A DNA stretch of 64,000 nt from Aldehydirespirator sp965220485 (GTDB lineage Bacteria > Actinomycetota > Acidimicrobiia > Acidimicrobiales > Aldehydirespiratoraceae): positions 1,798,001-1,862,000 of the forward strand of contig OZ244832.1 of assembly GCA_965220485.1 (NCBI GenBank), given 5' to 3'. The notes beneath the pieces are model-generated. The model made no database searches. It was not told the DNA's origin and was given only the letters and a program-made list of their open reading frames with translations. A program made the position numbers and the translations under genes. Position 1 is the first letter of the stretch; every line of letters begins with the position of its first letter. Shown here piece after piece: positions 35,497 to 43,023 of the stretch.

Positions 35497-35552
35497 GTTG
35501 GCATCATCGTACCACCAGCGAAGGACATCGTCGAGAATATGGGATGCGATTC

Positions 35553-36180
35553 ATGAGAGCTGAACGAGTGATCGCCTACATTGACGGGTTCAACCTCTAT
35601 CACGGCCTGTGCGACGCGCAACTGGAGAGCAGCCGGTGGCTCGATCTGCACGGCGTGTGTGAGTCGCTGCTGAAGCCTCACCGGCTCTCTCGTTCTCGTG
35701 CGCTACTTCACCAGTATGGTGCGCAACAAGCCCAGGGCCGCCAAACGTCAGAGCGTCTACATCGATGCACTCAGATCCCGGGGAGGAATAGAGATCGACT
35801 TCGGTCATCGCCTCTCGAAGACCCTGACCTGCAGCCGGTGCGGCTTCTTCCACAGCACCTCCGTGGAGAAGAAGACTGACGTGAACATCGCGGTTCGTCT
35901 CCTCGAAGACGCCTACGACGACAGATTTGACGTCGCGCTCGTGATATCTGCAGACAGTGACCTGGCCCCGCCCATCGAGGCAGTCCGCCGACGCTTCGCG
36001 GGCAAGACCCTCTTGGCGGCCGCCCCGCCTGCACGATGGTCGAGCGAACTCAAGCGAGTCGCACACACGATGGTCAAGATCTCTCCCAGCGCGGTCCGGC
36101 GGAACCGTCTGCCTGATCCTGTGATCACGCCTAACGGGCAACAGCTTCGTGCCCCAGCGGGATGGCTGCCATCGCCTTGA
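35553..36180 (+). pseudogene. NYN-domain (PIN-like) ribonuclease, one-base frameshift
   Basis: NYN/LabA-like RNase fold. The first part (MRAERVIAYIDGFNLYHGLC, with the first Asp) is in one frame up to about 35675. The rest (SLVLVRYFTSMVRNKP, CSRCGFFHSTSVEKKTDVNI, DVALVISADSDLAPPIEAVR) continues in the +1 frame to 36180. Removing one base from CCTCACC at 35676-35682 restores a single protein of about 208 residues with the KKTDVNI and SADSDL acidic motifs and a CxxC. Either a sequencing error or a very recent inactivation. Overlaps the next gene, and the pair may be an operon. Confidence 0.8.
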
Positions 36181-37439
36181 GCCCGAGCGTCGGCACGCTT
36201 GAAGCGCCGATGCGGTCGCTTCGAGGCATGGCCAACGGCTTCGAGGCGCTGGAGCGCTTCCTGTTCGCGGACAACGTGGCCCTCCAAGAGGCATTCCACG
36301 GTGTGGACGGCGTGACACTGCCGGAGTCGGCGCAACAACGGCTGGATACGACTGTGACGACCCGGGCGAGACAGTCCCTGGAGACATCAGGCCTCGATGA
36401 GCCGGCGTTCTTTCGGTTCCTCCACGAACTCGCTCACTCGATCGACGACTACCGCCACAACGAGCGCATGGCACTGGCCGAGGACACCGAGGAATATCTC
36501 CTCGACGCCCAGAGGCTCGCCGGGCACGCGTTCGAGTACGACTGGGATGGCCTCCTTACAGCTGCAGAGGAGCATGTCGGACCGGGTCTGTCTACACAGC
36601 TGCGGCGGTTGGATCCGATCGAGAATGCCGCGCGCGACGCCAAAGAGAACATGAAGGCGATCCTCGGCCAGAGCCCCGTGACGACAATCGCCAATGAGTA
36701 CGGCGATACCGGCACAATTCCCGACGAGATTGTGCAGTTCTGCCTGCGTCGCGATCTGTTGGAGGTCCTATACGGTCTCCAGTGCTACTCATACAGCCCC
36801 GCTGACCTGCGCAGGGATCGATTCCCGGGCTTCACCCATAGGAGGCTGAGGCTGCTGGCCTTGTCAGGCGAGCAGCTCGCCCGCGGCGTCCTCGACGCGA
36901 GGGCCAAGCGTGAACACGAAGAATCGGTGAAGCACCTCGGGATGCCGTACTCCAAACTCGTCAGGACCCTTGGTGAAGGGTTGCCCTGGCTCGCGCCGTT
37001 TGAGAAGTTGATCAGTACCGGCCAGACGTCAGACAAACAAGGGAACGTCGACCAGCTTGCCGCACGTCTAGTCGAGGCGGCACACGCCGTCGGCACTAGA
37101 CGAGACGACGTCATCGCGAACACGCTCGCCGCCGCGGTCGCTACCCGGAACCTCGCCAGCCATCGGCACCGGCTCTTGTCGTCCCGCGACGCGAGAACCC
37201 TCGCCGGGCCATGTGCCGACGCGGTGGTCTTGATCTGGCTTACCGCTCGCGAGAGGGTCTCGTGTAGCTCAGCGGGACATCCCGGCCCAGGTACGACACG
37301 TAGCGGAGTCCGTCGGCGTCAGTGCGGATGTGCCCACCCGGTTCAGAGTGGAGGGCTGACGGTCTCGGCCCTCTGCGACGAGCCCACGGACGTTCGCTTG
37401 CGTCTAGCCTTTCGGCGTGTTGACGCTTCCGCAGCTTGA
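36162..37439 (+). CDS. Unknown protein with possible C-terminal HEPN motif
   Basis: 425-residue frame, mostly helical, no known family recognised. Internal starts at 36210 (MRSLRGMANG) and 36228 are possible. The segment NTLAAAVATRNLASHRHRLL at about residues 320-340 fits the HEPN RNase signature RNxxxH, followed by a helix (CADAVVLIWLTA). After about residue 360 the sequence turns into Arg/Cys-rich text that looks like out-of-frame reading, so the natural end may be near 37255. Less GC-rich codon use than the surroundings. Overlaps the NYN gene by 19 bases and the hsdM fragment by 23. A two-gene NYN/HEPN RNA-cleaving module is a hypothesis. Confidence 0.5.
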   Translation: MAAIALSPSVGTLEAPMRSLRGMANGFEALERFLFADNVALQEAFHGVDGVTLPESAQQRLDTTVTTRARQSLETSGLDEPAFFRFLHELAHSIDDYRHNERMALAEDTEEYLLDAQRLAGHAFEYDWDGLLTAAEEHVGPGLSTQLRRLDPIENAARDAKENMKAILGQSPVTTIANEYGDTGTIPDEIVQFCLRRDLLEVLYGLQCYSYSPADLRRDRFPGFTHRRLRLLALSGEQLARGVLDARAKREHEESVKHLGMPYSKLVRTLGEGLPWLAPFEKLISTGQTSDKQGNVDQLAARLVEAAHAVGTRRDDVIANTLAAAVATRNLASHRHRLLSSRDARTLAGPCADAVVLIWLTARERVSCSSAGHPGPGTTRSGVRRRQCGCAHPVQSGGLTVSALCDEPTDVRLRLAFRRVDASAA

Positions 37440-37980
37440 GCGGCATCTGTTCGCGGCGGCAGACATCTTGCGGGGCAAGATGGATGCGTCGGAGTTCAAG
37501 GAGTGCATCTTCGGTGCGCTGTTCTTGAAGCGGGCCAGCGACGTGTTCGACGAGGAGCGCCAGCGGGTGGTGGCGGATCAGATCTCGAAGGGGCGCTCTG
37601 AGGCCGAGGCCGAACAGCGGGCCGAGGACCGCGACTTCTACTCCGAGGCGTTCTTCGTGCCTGAGTTGGCCCGGTGGTCGTGCCTGCGCGACGACCTTCA
37701 CCATCAGGTGGGCGACGGGCTGAACAAGGCCCTGGCCGCGCTGGAGGAGGCCAACGAGTCGCTGGAGGGAGTGCTGCAGCACATCGACTTCAACCGGCGG
37801 GTCGGCAACACGACGGTGTCAAACAAGAAGTGGCGCGACCTGATCATGCACTTCTCGAAGTACCGGTTGCGCAACTCCGACTTCGAGTTCCCCGACCTGT
37901 TGGGCGCCGCCTACGAGTACTTGGTGAGGGACTCAGCTGGTCGTTTGTTGAATGTCACCGGTACTTCTACTAGGTCACGA
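37417..37980 (+). pseudogene. Type I restriction-modification M subunit, N-terminal fragment
   Basis: About 180 residues of the HsdM N-terminal domain (LERHLFAAADILRGKMDASE, ECIFGALFLKRASDVFDEER, LRNSDFEFPDLLGAAYEYLV). The alignment ends where an intact gene would enter the linker (…YEYLIKYFADSAGKKGGEFY…). Here only VRDSAGRLLNVTGTSTRSRS follows and then unrelated sequence. The SAM-binding and NPPF catalytic motifs are absent, and no hsdS or hsdR follows. A remnant, cut at the same point as the fragment at 55.5 kb. Confidence 0.8.
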
Positions 37981-37984
37981 TCTC

Positions 37985-38150
37985 GTTTCGGCCGTCGCCA
38001 CAGGCCGGCCGACGATTCTTGTGGGTTGATCGGTGTTCATCGCCCCGGAGGTCTCGGCCGAAGGCCTGTTCGAGTCGGGCGATGACGGGGAGGGTGCCCC
38101 ATGATTCGCCTCACAGGAGGCGGCTGATGGAGTTCTTGCTGACGCCGAGG
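37985..38150 (-). pseudogene. Remnant of an HTH (XRE-like) gene
   Basis: On the minus strand LGVSKNSISRLL, an in-frame TGA at 38111-38113, then GESWGTLPVIARLEQAFGRD read as the recognition-helix region and following helix of an XRE-type DNA-binding protein. No intact start or C-terminus. It lies at the broken end of the hsdM fragment, so it may mark the recombination that truncated it. Confidence 0.55.
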
Positions 38151-38258
38151 CAAGGCCGGTCCGCTCGGTGTCAAGTTCCGAAGCGATACTCAAAGTAATA
38201 ACGCAATTCTGAGTCTGAGCTATTTATCCAAATCAGAGGCTGTTTCTTGGCCTGGTCG

Positions 38259-38334
38259 TGGCACCCCGTACGGGATTTGAACCCGTGCTACCACCTTGAG
38301 AGGGTGGCGTCCTAGGCCGCTAGACGAACGGGGC
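38259..38334 (-). tRNA. tRNA-Glu (anticodon CTC)
   Basis: GCCCCGTTCGTCTAGCGG start, anticodon stem CCACC/GGTGG with loop CTCTCAA (anticodon CTC), T arm ACGGG TTCAAAT CCCGT. The CCA is encoded at 38259-38261. Acceptor 1-72 is a G-U pair. Confidence 0.95.
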
Positions 38335-38403
38335 AGGTGCGCCGCGGATGCCGCGGGCGGGCGCAGCATACGGCGACCGCTATCGCGCAGCAAACGTCTC
38401 GAC

Positions 38404-38520
38404 CATGCAACGCTGTCTTTCCCGCTCTGTTCGCTTCGCTCACGGGCCGCTCGGGCCACGGCCTCGCTCAACGATCGGCGACGTCCACCAGTCACTCGCG
38501 TCCATTCGCTCGGCCTCTGG
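38404..38520 (+). repeat. Dispersed variable-core element, copy 9
   Basis: CTTTCCCGCTCTGTTCGCTT, CTCGGGCCACGGCCTCGCTC, core with GATCGGCGACGTCCACC, then CGCTCGGCCTCTGG. Sits between two tRNA genes. It is the last copy in the window; none is found in the remaining 25 kb. Confidence 0.85.
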
Positions 38521-38528
38521 GCGCCGGG

Positions 38529-38600
38529 TTCGGGGAGGAGGACTTGAACCCCCAATGGCTGGGCCAGAACCAGCTGTGTTACCTATTACACCATCCCCGA
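38529..38600 (-). tRNA. tRNA-Gln (anticodon CTG)
   Basis: Acceptor TCGGGGA pairs with TCCCCGA. Anticodon stem GCTGG/CCAGC with loop TTCTGGC (anticodon CTG). T arm GGGGG TTCAAGT CCTCC with one wobble. 72 nt, no encoded CCA. Confidence 0.93.
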
Positions 38601-38699
38601 GAGCGCCGCTCACGATATCCGACGGGGCCAGCACCACCACCGGGGCGAACTGGACGAAGTCGTCATCGTGAGGCCTGGACGCGGCCGTCGGCGTGAGGC

Positions 38700-39743
38700 C
38701 TAGACCTTCGCCTTGGACTTGAGCTCCGCGAGCTGGTTCATGGTGCCCAGCACGATCAGCACGTCGTCGGCGGTCAGCACGAAATGGTCGGGCGGGTTGG
38801 TCACGAAGGACTCGGCCCGGCGCACCGCGAGCACCGTCGCCCCGGTCGACTCTCCGATCTCACACGCCGACAGGGCCAAGCCGTCGAACGGTCCGTCGAG
38901 GACGACCCGGGTCTCGGCCAGGTGCACGGCCAGTTGCTCGTCGTGCATGACGACATCGAGGAACTCGACCACGTCGGGCTGCAGCACCAGCGCCGCCATC
39001 CTCGATCCGCCGATCTCGTGGGTGTTGACCACCCGGTCCACGCCGGCCTGGCGCAGCTTCGGCTCCGCGGAGGGCTCGTTGGACCGGGCCACGATGAACA
39101 GGCCCGGGCACATCGAGCGCGCCGTCAGCGCCACGAAGAGGTTGTCGACGTCGGAGTCGAGGGCCAGCACAAGCGTGCTGGCCCGCTCAAGGCCGGCCGA
39201 CACCAGCACGCTGTCGTCGGTGGCTTCGCCCAACACGTTGAGCGGCATCGCCTCCTCATCGAACTCGCGGCGGTCGACGACCACCACCATGCGGCCCGCG
39301 TTGGCCAGCTCCCGGTTGATGGACCGTCCGACCTGGCCGAAGCCGCACAGCACGACATGGCCGGACAGCCGATCGATCTTCTTCTGCATGCGCCGCCTCC
39401 GAATCTGATCGTCGAGCCGGCCCTCGAACAGCGACTCTATGAGAACACCCAGGGTGTAGAGGGCCGTGCCCGTTCCGAACAGGATGAGCAGGACCGTGAA
39501 GACCCGGTAACTGTCGGTCACCGTGCCGACCTCGCCGTAGCCCACGGTGGTGATGGTGATGACGGTCTGGTACAGGGCCTCCCCCACCGTCAGGCCGAGC
39601 CTGTAGTAGCCGAACGTGCCCCCGACGATCACCAGTGCGAGCACGCCCAGCCCGGCCCGGAAGCGGCCCCAGGGGTCCTTGGGGGCGCCTCTGGCCAGAT
39701 GGGGCGGACGTCCGCTCCCAACAGAGCCGAACCGGAACTTCAC
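38700..39743 (-). CDS. Potassium channel protein with RCK (TrkA-N/TrkA-C) domains
   Basis: 347 residues. Two transmembrane helices flank the pore helix and selectivity filter (ITITTVGYGEVG). A Rossmann RCK domain follows (GHVVLCGFGQVGRSINRELA), then a TrkA-C domain to the C-terminus (FVLTADDVLIVLGTMNQLAE). This is the MthK/Kch layout of ligand-gated K+ channels. The longer open frame start at 39743 includes ~25 basic residues. Divergent from the SpoU methyltransferase gene, about 116 bases apart. Confidence 0.92.
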   Translation of the reverse strand: MKFRFGSVGSGRPPHLARGAPKDPWGRFRAGLGVLALVIVGGTFGYYRLGLTVGEALYQTVITITTVGYGEVGTVTDSYRVFTVLLILFGTGTALYTLGVLIESLFEGRLDDQIRRRRMQKKIDRLSGHVVLCGFGQVGRSINRELANAGRMVVVVDRREFDEEAMPLNVLGEATDDSVLVSAGLERASTLVLALDSDVDNLFVALTARSMCPGLFIVARSNEPSAEPKLRQAGVDRVVNTHEIGGSRMAALVLQPDVVEFLDVVMHDEQLAVHLAETRVVLDGPFDGLALSACEIGESTGATVLAVRRAESFVTNPPDHFVLTADDVLIVLGTMNQLAELKSKAKV

Positions 39744-39859
39744 CCGGCCAAGACTAGATGGACCCGGTTCGACCAGATGGAACCGGCCCGACTGGATGGC
39801 GAGCGGGCGGGTTGTACGGTGGAAACCGTGGCTGGGGGTGGCTGTCAGCGAGGAACGCG

Positions 39860-40471
39860 GTGAGCGAGGAGGTCGGCGTCGGCCCCCATCCCGAGCCGTG
39901 GCCGGACGGCGACCACTTCGATCCCGAGCTGCTGAGGGATGGCGACCGGCGCAACGTGGTTGACCGGTACCGCTACTGGAGCGTCGACGCCACCAGGGCC
40001 GACCTGGACGCCCGGCGGCATCCGTTCCATGTGGCCATCGAGAACTGGGAGCACGACCGCAACATCGGCACCGTGGTTCGCACGGCCAACGCCTTCGCCG
40101 CGGCCGAGGTGCACATCGTGGGCCGGCGACGCTGGAACCGGCGCGGGGCCATGATGACCGACGTATACCAGCACGTCCGCCACCACCCTACGGTGGAGGA
40201 TCTGGCCGCCTGGGCCGCAGCCGAGGGACTGCCGGTGGTCGGCGTGGACAACCTGCCCGGCGCGGCGCCGCTGGAGATGGCGGACCTGCCGCAACGGTGC
40301 GTGCTGCTGTTCGGCCAGGAGGGTCCGGGCCTGTCGGCCGCGGCGAGGGCGGCGGCGGCGCAGGTGGTGTCGATCGCCCAGTTCGGCTCCACCCGCTCCA
40401 TCAACGCCGGCGTGGCCGCCGGCATAGCCATGCACGCCTGGATCCGCCGCTGGGCCTCACCGCCCGCCTGA
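39860..40471 (+). CDS. SpoU/TrmH-family RNA 2'-O-methyltransferase
   Basis: SPOUT-fold methyltransferase acting on tRNA or rRNA ribose. GTG at 39860 gives 203 residues. The three SpoU motifs are present: ENWEHDRNIGTVVRTANAF, VLLFGQEGPGLSAAA, and IAQFGSTRSINAGVAAGIAM. Target nucleotide unknown. A longer frame back to 39758 runs through a short imperfect repeat (GGAACCGG, GATGGACCCGG) and is rejected. Confidence 0.88.
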   Translation: MSEEVGVGPHPEPWPDGDHFDPELLRDGDRRNVVDRYRYWSVDATRADLDARRHPFHVAIENWEHDRNIGTVVRTANAFAAAEVHIVGRRRWNRRGAMMTDVYQHVRHHPTVEDLAAWAAAEGLPVVGVDNLPGAAPLEMADLPQRCVLLFGQEGPGLSAAARAAAAQVVSIAQFGSTRSINAGVAAGIAMHAWIRRWASPPA

Positions 40472-40502
40472 CCAACCTGGCCTGCTCGGCGACTGCGACC
40501 GT

Positions 40503-40722
40503 TTAGACCCGTCGGTAGCGGGACTCCTTATACTCCTCCACCCACCTGGTGGAGCTGCGCCAACGGCCGTCGCTGCCCCGGGTGGCTTGGAGTCTTCCCC
40601 GGCTCGCCGCGCCTCGCAGGGCGGCCGCGTTGAGTTCTGGAGTGGCCAGAGCCTCAAGGGGCACCAGCCGTGCCGGGCCGGCGACTGCGGGGAGCACTCG
40701 TGCCTCCGAGATTCTCGTTCAT
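40503..40722 (-). pseudogene. Internally deleted fic gene
   Basis: Minus strand. The ATG at 40722 followed by AACGAGAAT resembles the first codons of the intact fic gene (MNE). After a few codons, and in a shifted frame, the sequence jumps to the fic C-terminus (RVLPAVAGPARLVPLEALAT, then RGRLQATRGSDGRWRSSTRW, EEYKESRYRRV), about 75% identical to the end of the gene at 52352. The Fic core with the HPFxDGNGR motif is missing. Upstream are the same 35-bp repeats as near the intact gene. A deletion derivative of a second fic locus. Confidence 0.85.
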
Positions 40723-40762
40723 ATACTGAAGAGTATCAATATTTCCTTCTGCGGTGGTTCAT

Positions 40763-40869
40763 TTGTTGAGTTCACGCGAATCCAAACGCACAAAACAAAA
40801 TGCGAGGAATCCTTCCCGACGAACCGCAAAGCAGTTGTTGAGTTCACGCAAATCCAAACGCACAGAACA
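40763..40869. repeat. 35-bp repeat family upstream of the fic remnant (two copies)
   Basis: TTGTTGAGTTCACGCGAATC followed by CAAACGCACAAAACA at 40763-40797. The second copy at 40835-40869 differs at two or three bases (GCAAATC, CAGAACA). Spacing 72 bp. AT-richer than the surroundings. The same family occurs four times at 53438-53641. Confidence 0.85.
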
Positions 40870-40923
40870 GACAGTCAGTCAAGAGGACGACCGCAGACTC
40901 GACGCACTGCTATACCTCAACCG

Positions 40924-41646
40924 CTAGCTTGAACCTGCCTGACCGGTTGAGAGTTCCCGGGGGGCGCTTCGTGGCGGCGTTGCCAACACCTGGGCTATCG
41001 CCGTGACGATCAGCTCGTGCTCGGCTTCCTGGATCTTGGCGCGCAGCGATTCGACGGTGTCACCGGCATGTATCGGCACCTCGACAGAGGCGATGGCCGG
41101 CCCGTGGTCGATGCCCTCGTCGGGCACGTAGTGGACCATCGCGCCGGTGCGGTCGATCAGGCCAGCCTCGTACGCCGACCAGGCGTCGGTGACGGCCGAC
41201 CGGCCTGGGAACTGGCCCGGCAGCGCCGGATGGAGGTTGATCACCCGGCCGGGGAACCGGTCCAAGAACGCCGACGACAGCAGGTGCATCCACCCTGCCA
41301 GCACCACAAGGTCCGGCTCGGCGCGCGCCACCGCCGCGGCCAGGTCAGCGTCGTAGCGGCGTCGACCCGACGCGCCGGCCCGCCGGCCCGCCGGCGGTGG
41401 AGACACAGGCGCCTCCAGGCCGGATCGGCCCTCCGCCGAGGCGGGAGCGCACGCCAGGTAGGGCGACAGGGGCCAGAAGCTCACCGGGATGCCCGCTCGC
41501 TGGGCCCTCAGACCAGCCCGCGCGCTCCTGCGGTTGATCATGACCGCCGCCACCTCGGCGTCGAGCCGCTGCCTGGCGATGGCGTCGAGGATCGCGTCCA
41601 GGTTCGTGCCCGCCCCCGAGGCCAGCACCACCAACCGGCCAGTCAC
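40924..41646 (-). CDS. purN: Phosphoribosylglycinamide formyltransferase
   Basis: Third step of purine synthesis, formyl-THF dependent. 240 residues, longer than the usual ~200 because of a Pro/Arg/Gly-rich insert (APASAEGRSGLEAPVSPPPA, GRRAGASGRR) ahead of the AVARAEPDLVVLAGWM segment. Conserved: VVLASGAGTNLDAIL, INRRSARAG, RVINLHPALPGQFPG (Asn and His) and VHYVPDEGIDHGPAI (Asp). Last gene of the purine operon, separated from purM by a tandem array whose units repeat this gene's start. Confidence 0.93.
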   Translation of the reverse strand: MTGRLVVLASGAGTNLDAILDAIARQRLDAEVAAVMINRRSARAGLRAQRAGIPVSFWPLSPYLACAPASAEGRSGLEAPVSPPPAGRRAGASGRRRYDADLAAAVARAEPDLVVLAGWMHLLSSAFLDRFPGRVINLHPALPGQFPGRSAVTDAWSAYEAGLIDRTGAMVHYVPDEGIDHGPAIASVEVPIHAGDTVESLRAKIQEAEHELIVTAIAQVLATPPRSAPRELSTGQAGSS

Positions 41647-41885
41647 CGCAGAGTCCCTTCCAGCACGACCCGGCCAGTCACCGCCAAGTCCCTTCCAGCA
41701 CCACCCGGCCAGTCACTGCCAAACCCCTTCCAGCACGACCCGGCCAGTCACTGCCAAACCCCTTCCAGCACGACCCGGCCAGTCACTGCCAAACCCCTTC
41801 CAGCACCACCCGGCCAGTCACTGCCAAACCCCTTCCAGCACCACCCGGCCGGTCACCGCCAAGTCCCTTCCAGCATGACCCGGCC
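41636..41885. repeat. 35-bp tandem array at the purM/purN junction
   Basis: Unit starts (CGGCCAGTCAC) at 41636, 41671, 41706, 41741, 41776, 41811 and 41846. On the minus strand each unit reads GTGCTGGAAGGG, GTTTGGCAG, then TGACTGGCCGG. That is the last codons of purM (VMLEGTWR), its stop, and the first codons of purN (MTGR) in one segment. The array is a repeated stop/start overlap. Confidence 0.95.
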
Positions 41886-42926
41886 GTCGCCGCCGGGAGC
41901 GGAGTCGCGGACCTCGACGACCGAGCCGATCACAGGATGGCCTTGCCTGCTCAGAGCATCGGCGCCGGCGGCGTCGACCACGGCCACAAGGCCGATGCCC
42001 ATGTTCCAGACCCGGAACGCCTCGGCATCGTCGAGTCCGCCCCAGTCCACGAGCGTGACGAACGGTTCGGGCACCGACCAGGAGCCGAGCTCCAGCCGGG
42101 CGCCGAGACCGCCCGGCAGCACCCGCGGCAGGTTGTCGAAGAAGCCGCCGCCGGTGATGTGGGCCAGCGCCTTCGGCCGCACACCGACCCCCGCGAACTC
42201 ATCGATGACGGGCAGGTAGCTGCGGTGGGGCACCAGCAGGGCATCGATCATCGCGGCGTCGGGTGCTCTGCCTTCCAGGAGCCGGCGTATCAGCGAGAAG
42301 CCGTTGGTGTGCGGACCGGAGCTGGCCGCGCCCACGAGCAGGTCACCGGCCCGCACCTCCTCGGGGCGCGGCCGGAGCCCTTCCCGCGGGGCCGCTCCGA
42401 CGATGGTCCCGGCCACGTCGGCGGCGCCCGGGAGGTAGACGCCGGGCATCTCGGCGGTCTCCCCTCCCAGCAGGGCGCAGCCCGCGGCGCGGCAGGCGTC
42501 CGCGATGCCGGCCACGATCTCCGCTACGACCTCGGGCACGAGCCGGTCCATGGCGATGTAGTCGAGGAAGAACAGGGGCCGCGCGCCGTGCACGGCGATG
42601 TCGCCCACGCAGTGGTTGACGAGATCGACACCGATCCCCCGCCAGCGCCCGTGACGGGCCGCCAGCGCCACTTTGGTGCCCACGCCGTCGGTGGAGGCCA
42701 CCAGCACGGAGTCGGGCGGAAGCGCCGCGGCCGAGTACATCCCGCCGAACCCGCCCACACCCGCCACCACCTCGGGCGTGAGGGTCGAGGCCACCGCCTC
42801 GGCCATCAGAGCCACCGCCCGGTTGCCCGCATCGATGTCCACGCCCGCGGCGCGGTAGCTCGCGGCTCCCCGACGGGCCGGCGCTTCCCCAGCCAGCCTG
42901 TCGCCGGTCGCCGAACAAGAACTCAT
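41853..42926 (-). CDS. purM: Phosphoribosylformylglycinamidine cyclo-ligase (AIR synthase)
   Basis: Fifth step of purine synthesis. The ATG at 42926 (MSSCSATGDRLAGEAPARRG) gives 357 residues. Blocks ASTDGVGTKVALAARHGRWR, VNHCVGDIAVHGARPLFFLD, LLGGETAEMPGVY, SSGPHTNGFSLIRRLL and HITGGGFFDNLPRVLP are intact. A longer frame to 43049 passes through a duplication of the purD/purM junction. The copy at 43000 offers a second ATG in another frame, which is not used. Its 3' end lies in the 35-bp array. Confidence 0.95.
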   Translation of the reverse strand: MSSCSATGDRLAGEAPARRGAASYRAAGVDIDAGNRAVALMAEAVASTLTPEVVAGVGGFGGMYSAAALPPDSVLVASTDGVGTKVALAARHGRWRGIGVDLVNHCVGDIAVHGARPLFFLDYIAMDRLVPEVVAEIVAGIADACRAAGCALLGGETAEMPGVYLPGAADVAGTIVGAAPREGLRPRPEEVRAGDLLVGAASSGPHTNGFSLIRRLLEGRAPDAAMIDALLVPHRSYLPVIDEFAGVGVRPKALAHITGGGFFDNLPRVLPGGLGARLELGSWSVPEPFVTLVDWGGLDDAEAFRVWNMGIGLVAVVDAAGADALSRQGHPVIGSVVEVRDSAPGGDGRVMLEGTWR

Positions 42927-43023
42927 CGCGGCACGGCTGATGGTGCGAGAGACAGCCTCCACGACCACAAGCGGGGAGACACGAACGAACAAGAACTCAT
43001 CGCGGCACGGCTGATGGTGCGAG
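42913..43023. repeat. Duplication of the purD/purM junction
   Basis: CGAACAAGAACTCATCGCGG followed by CACGGCTGATGGTGCGAG occurs at 42913 and again 74 bp on, near 42987. On the minus strand each copy holds the purD C-terminus (LAPSAVPR), a TGA, and ATGAGTTCTTGTTCG, the purM start. The outer copy ends purD, the inner copy starts purM. A two-unit version of the junction arrays. Confidence 0.9.

Noticed and set aside
37240..37782. 180-codon minus-strand frame across the hsdM fragment
   Set aside because: Antisense to recognisable HsdM sequence; its C-terminal 35 residues looked protein-like but gave no family.
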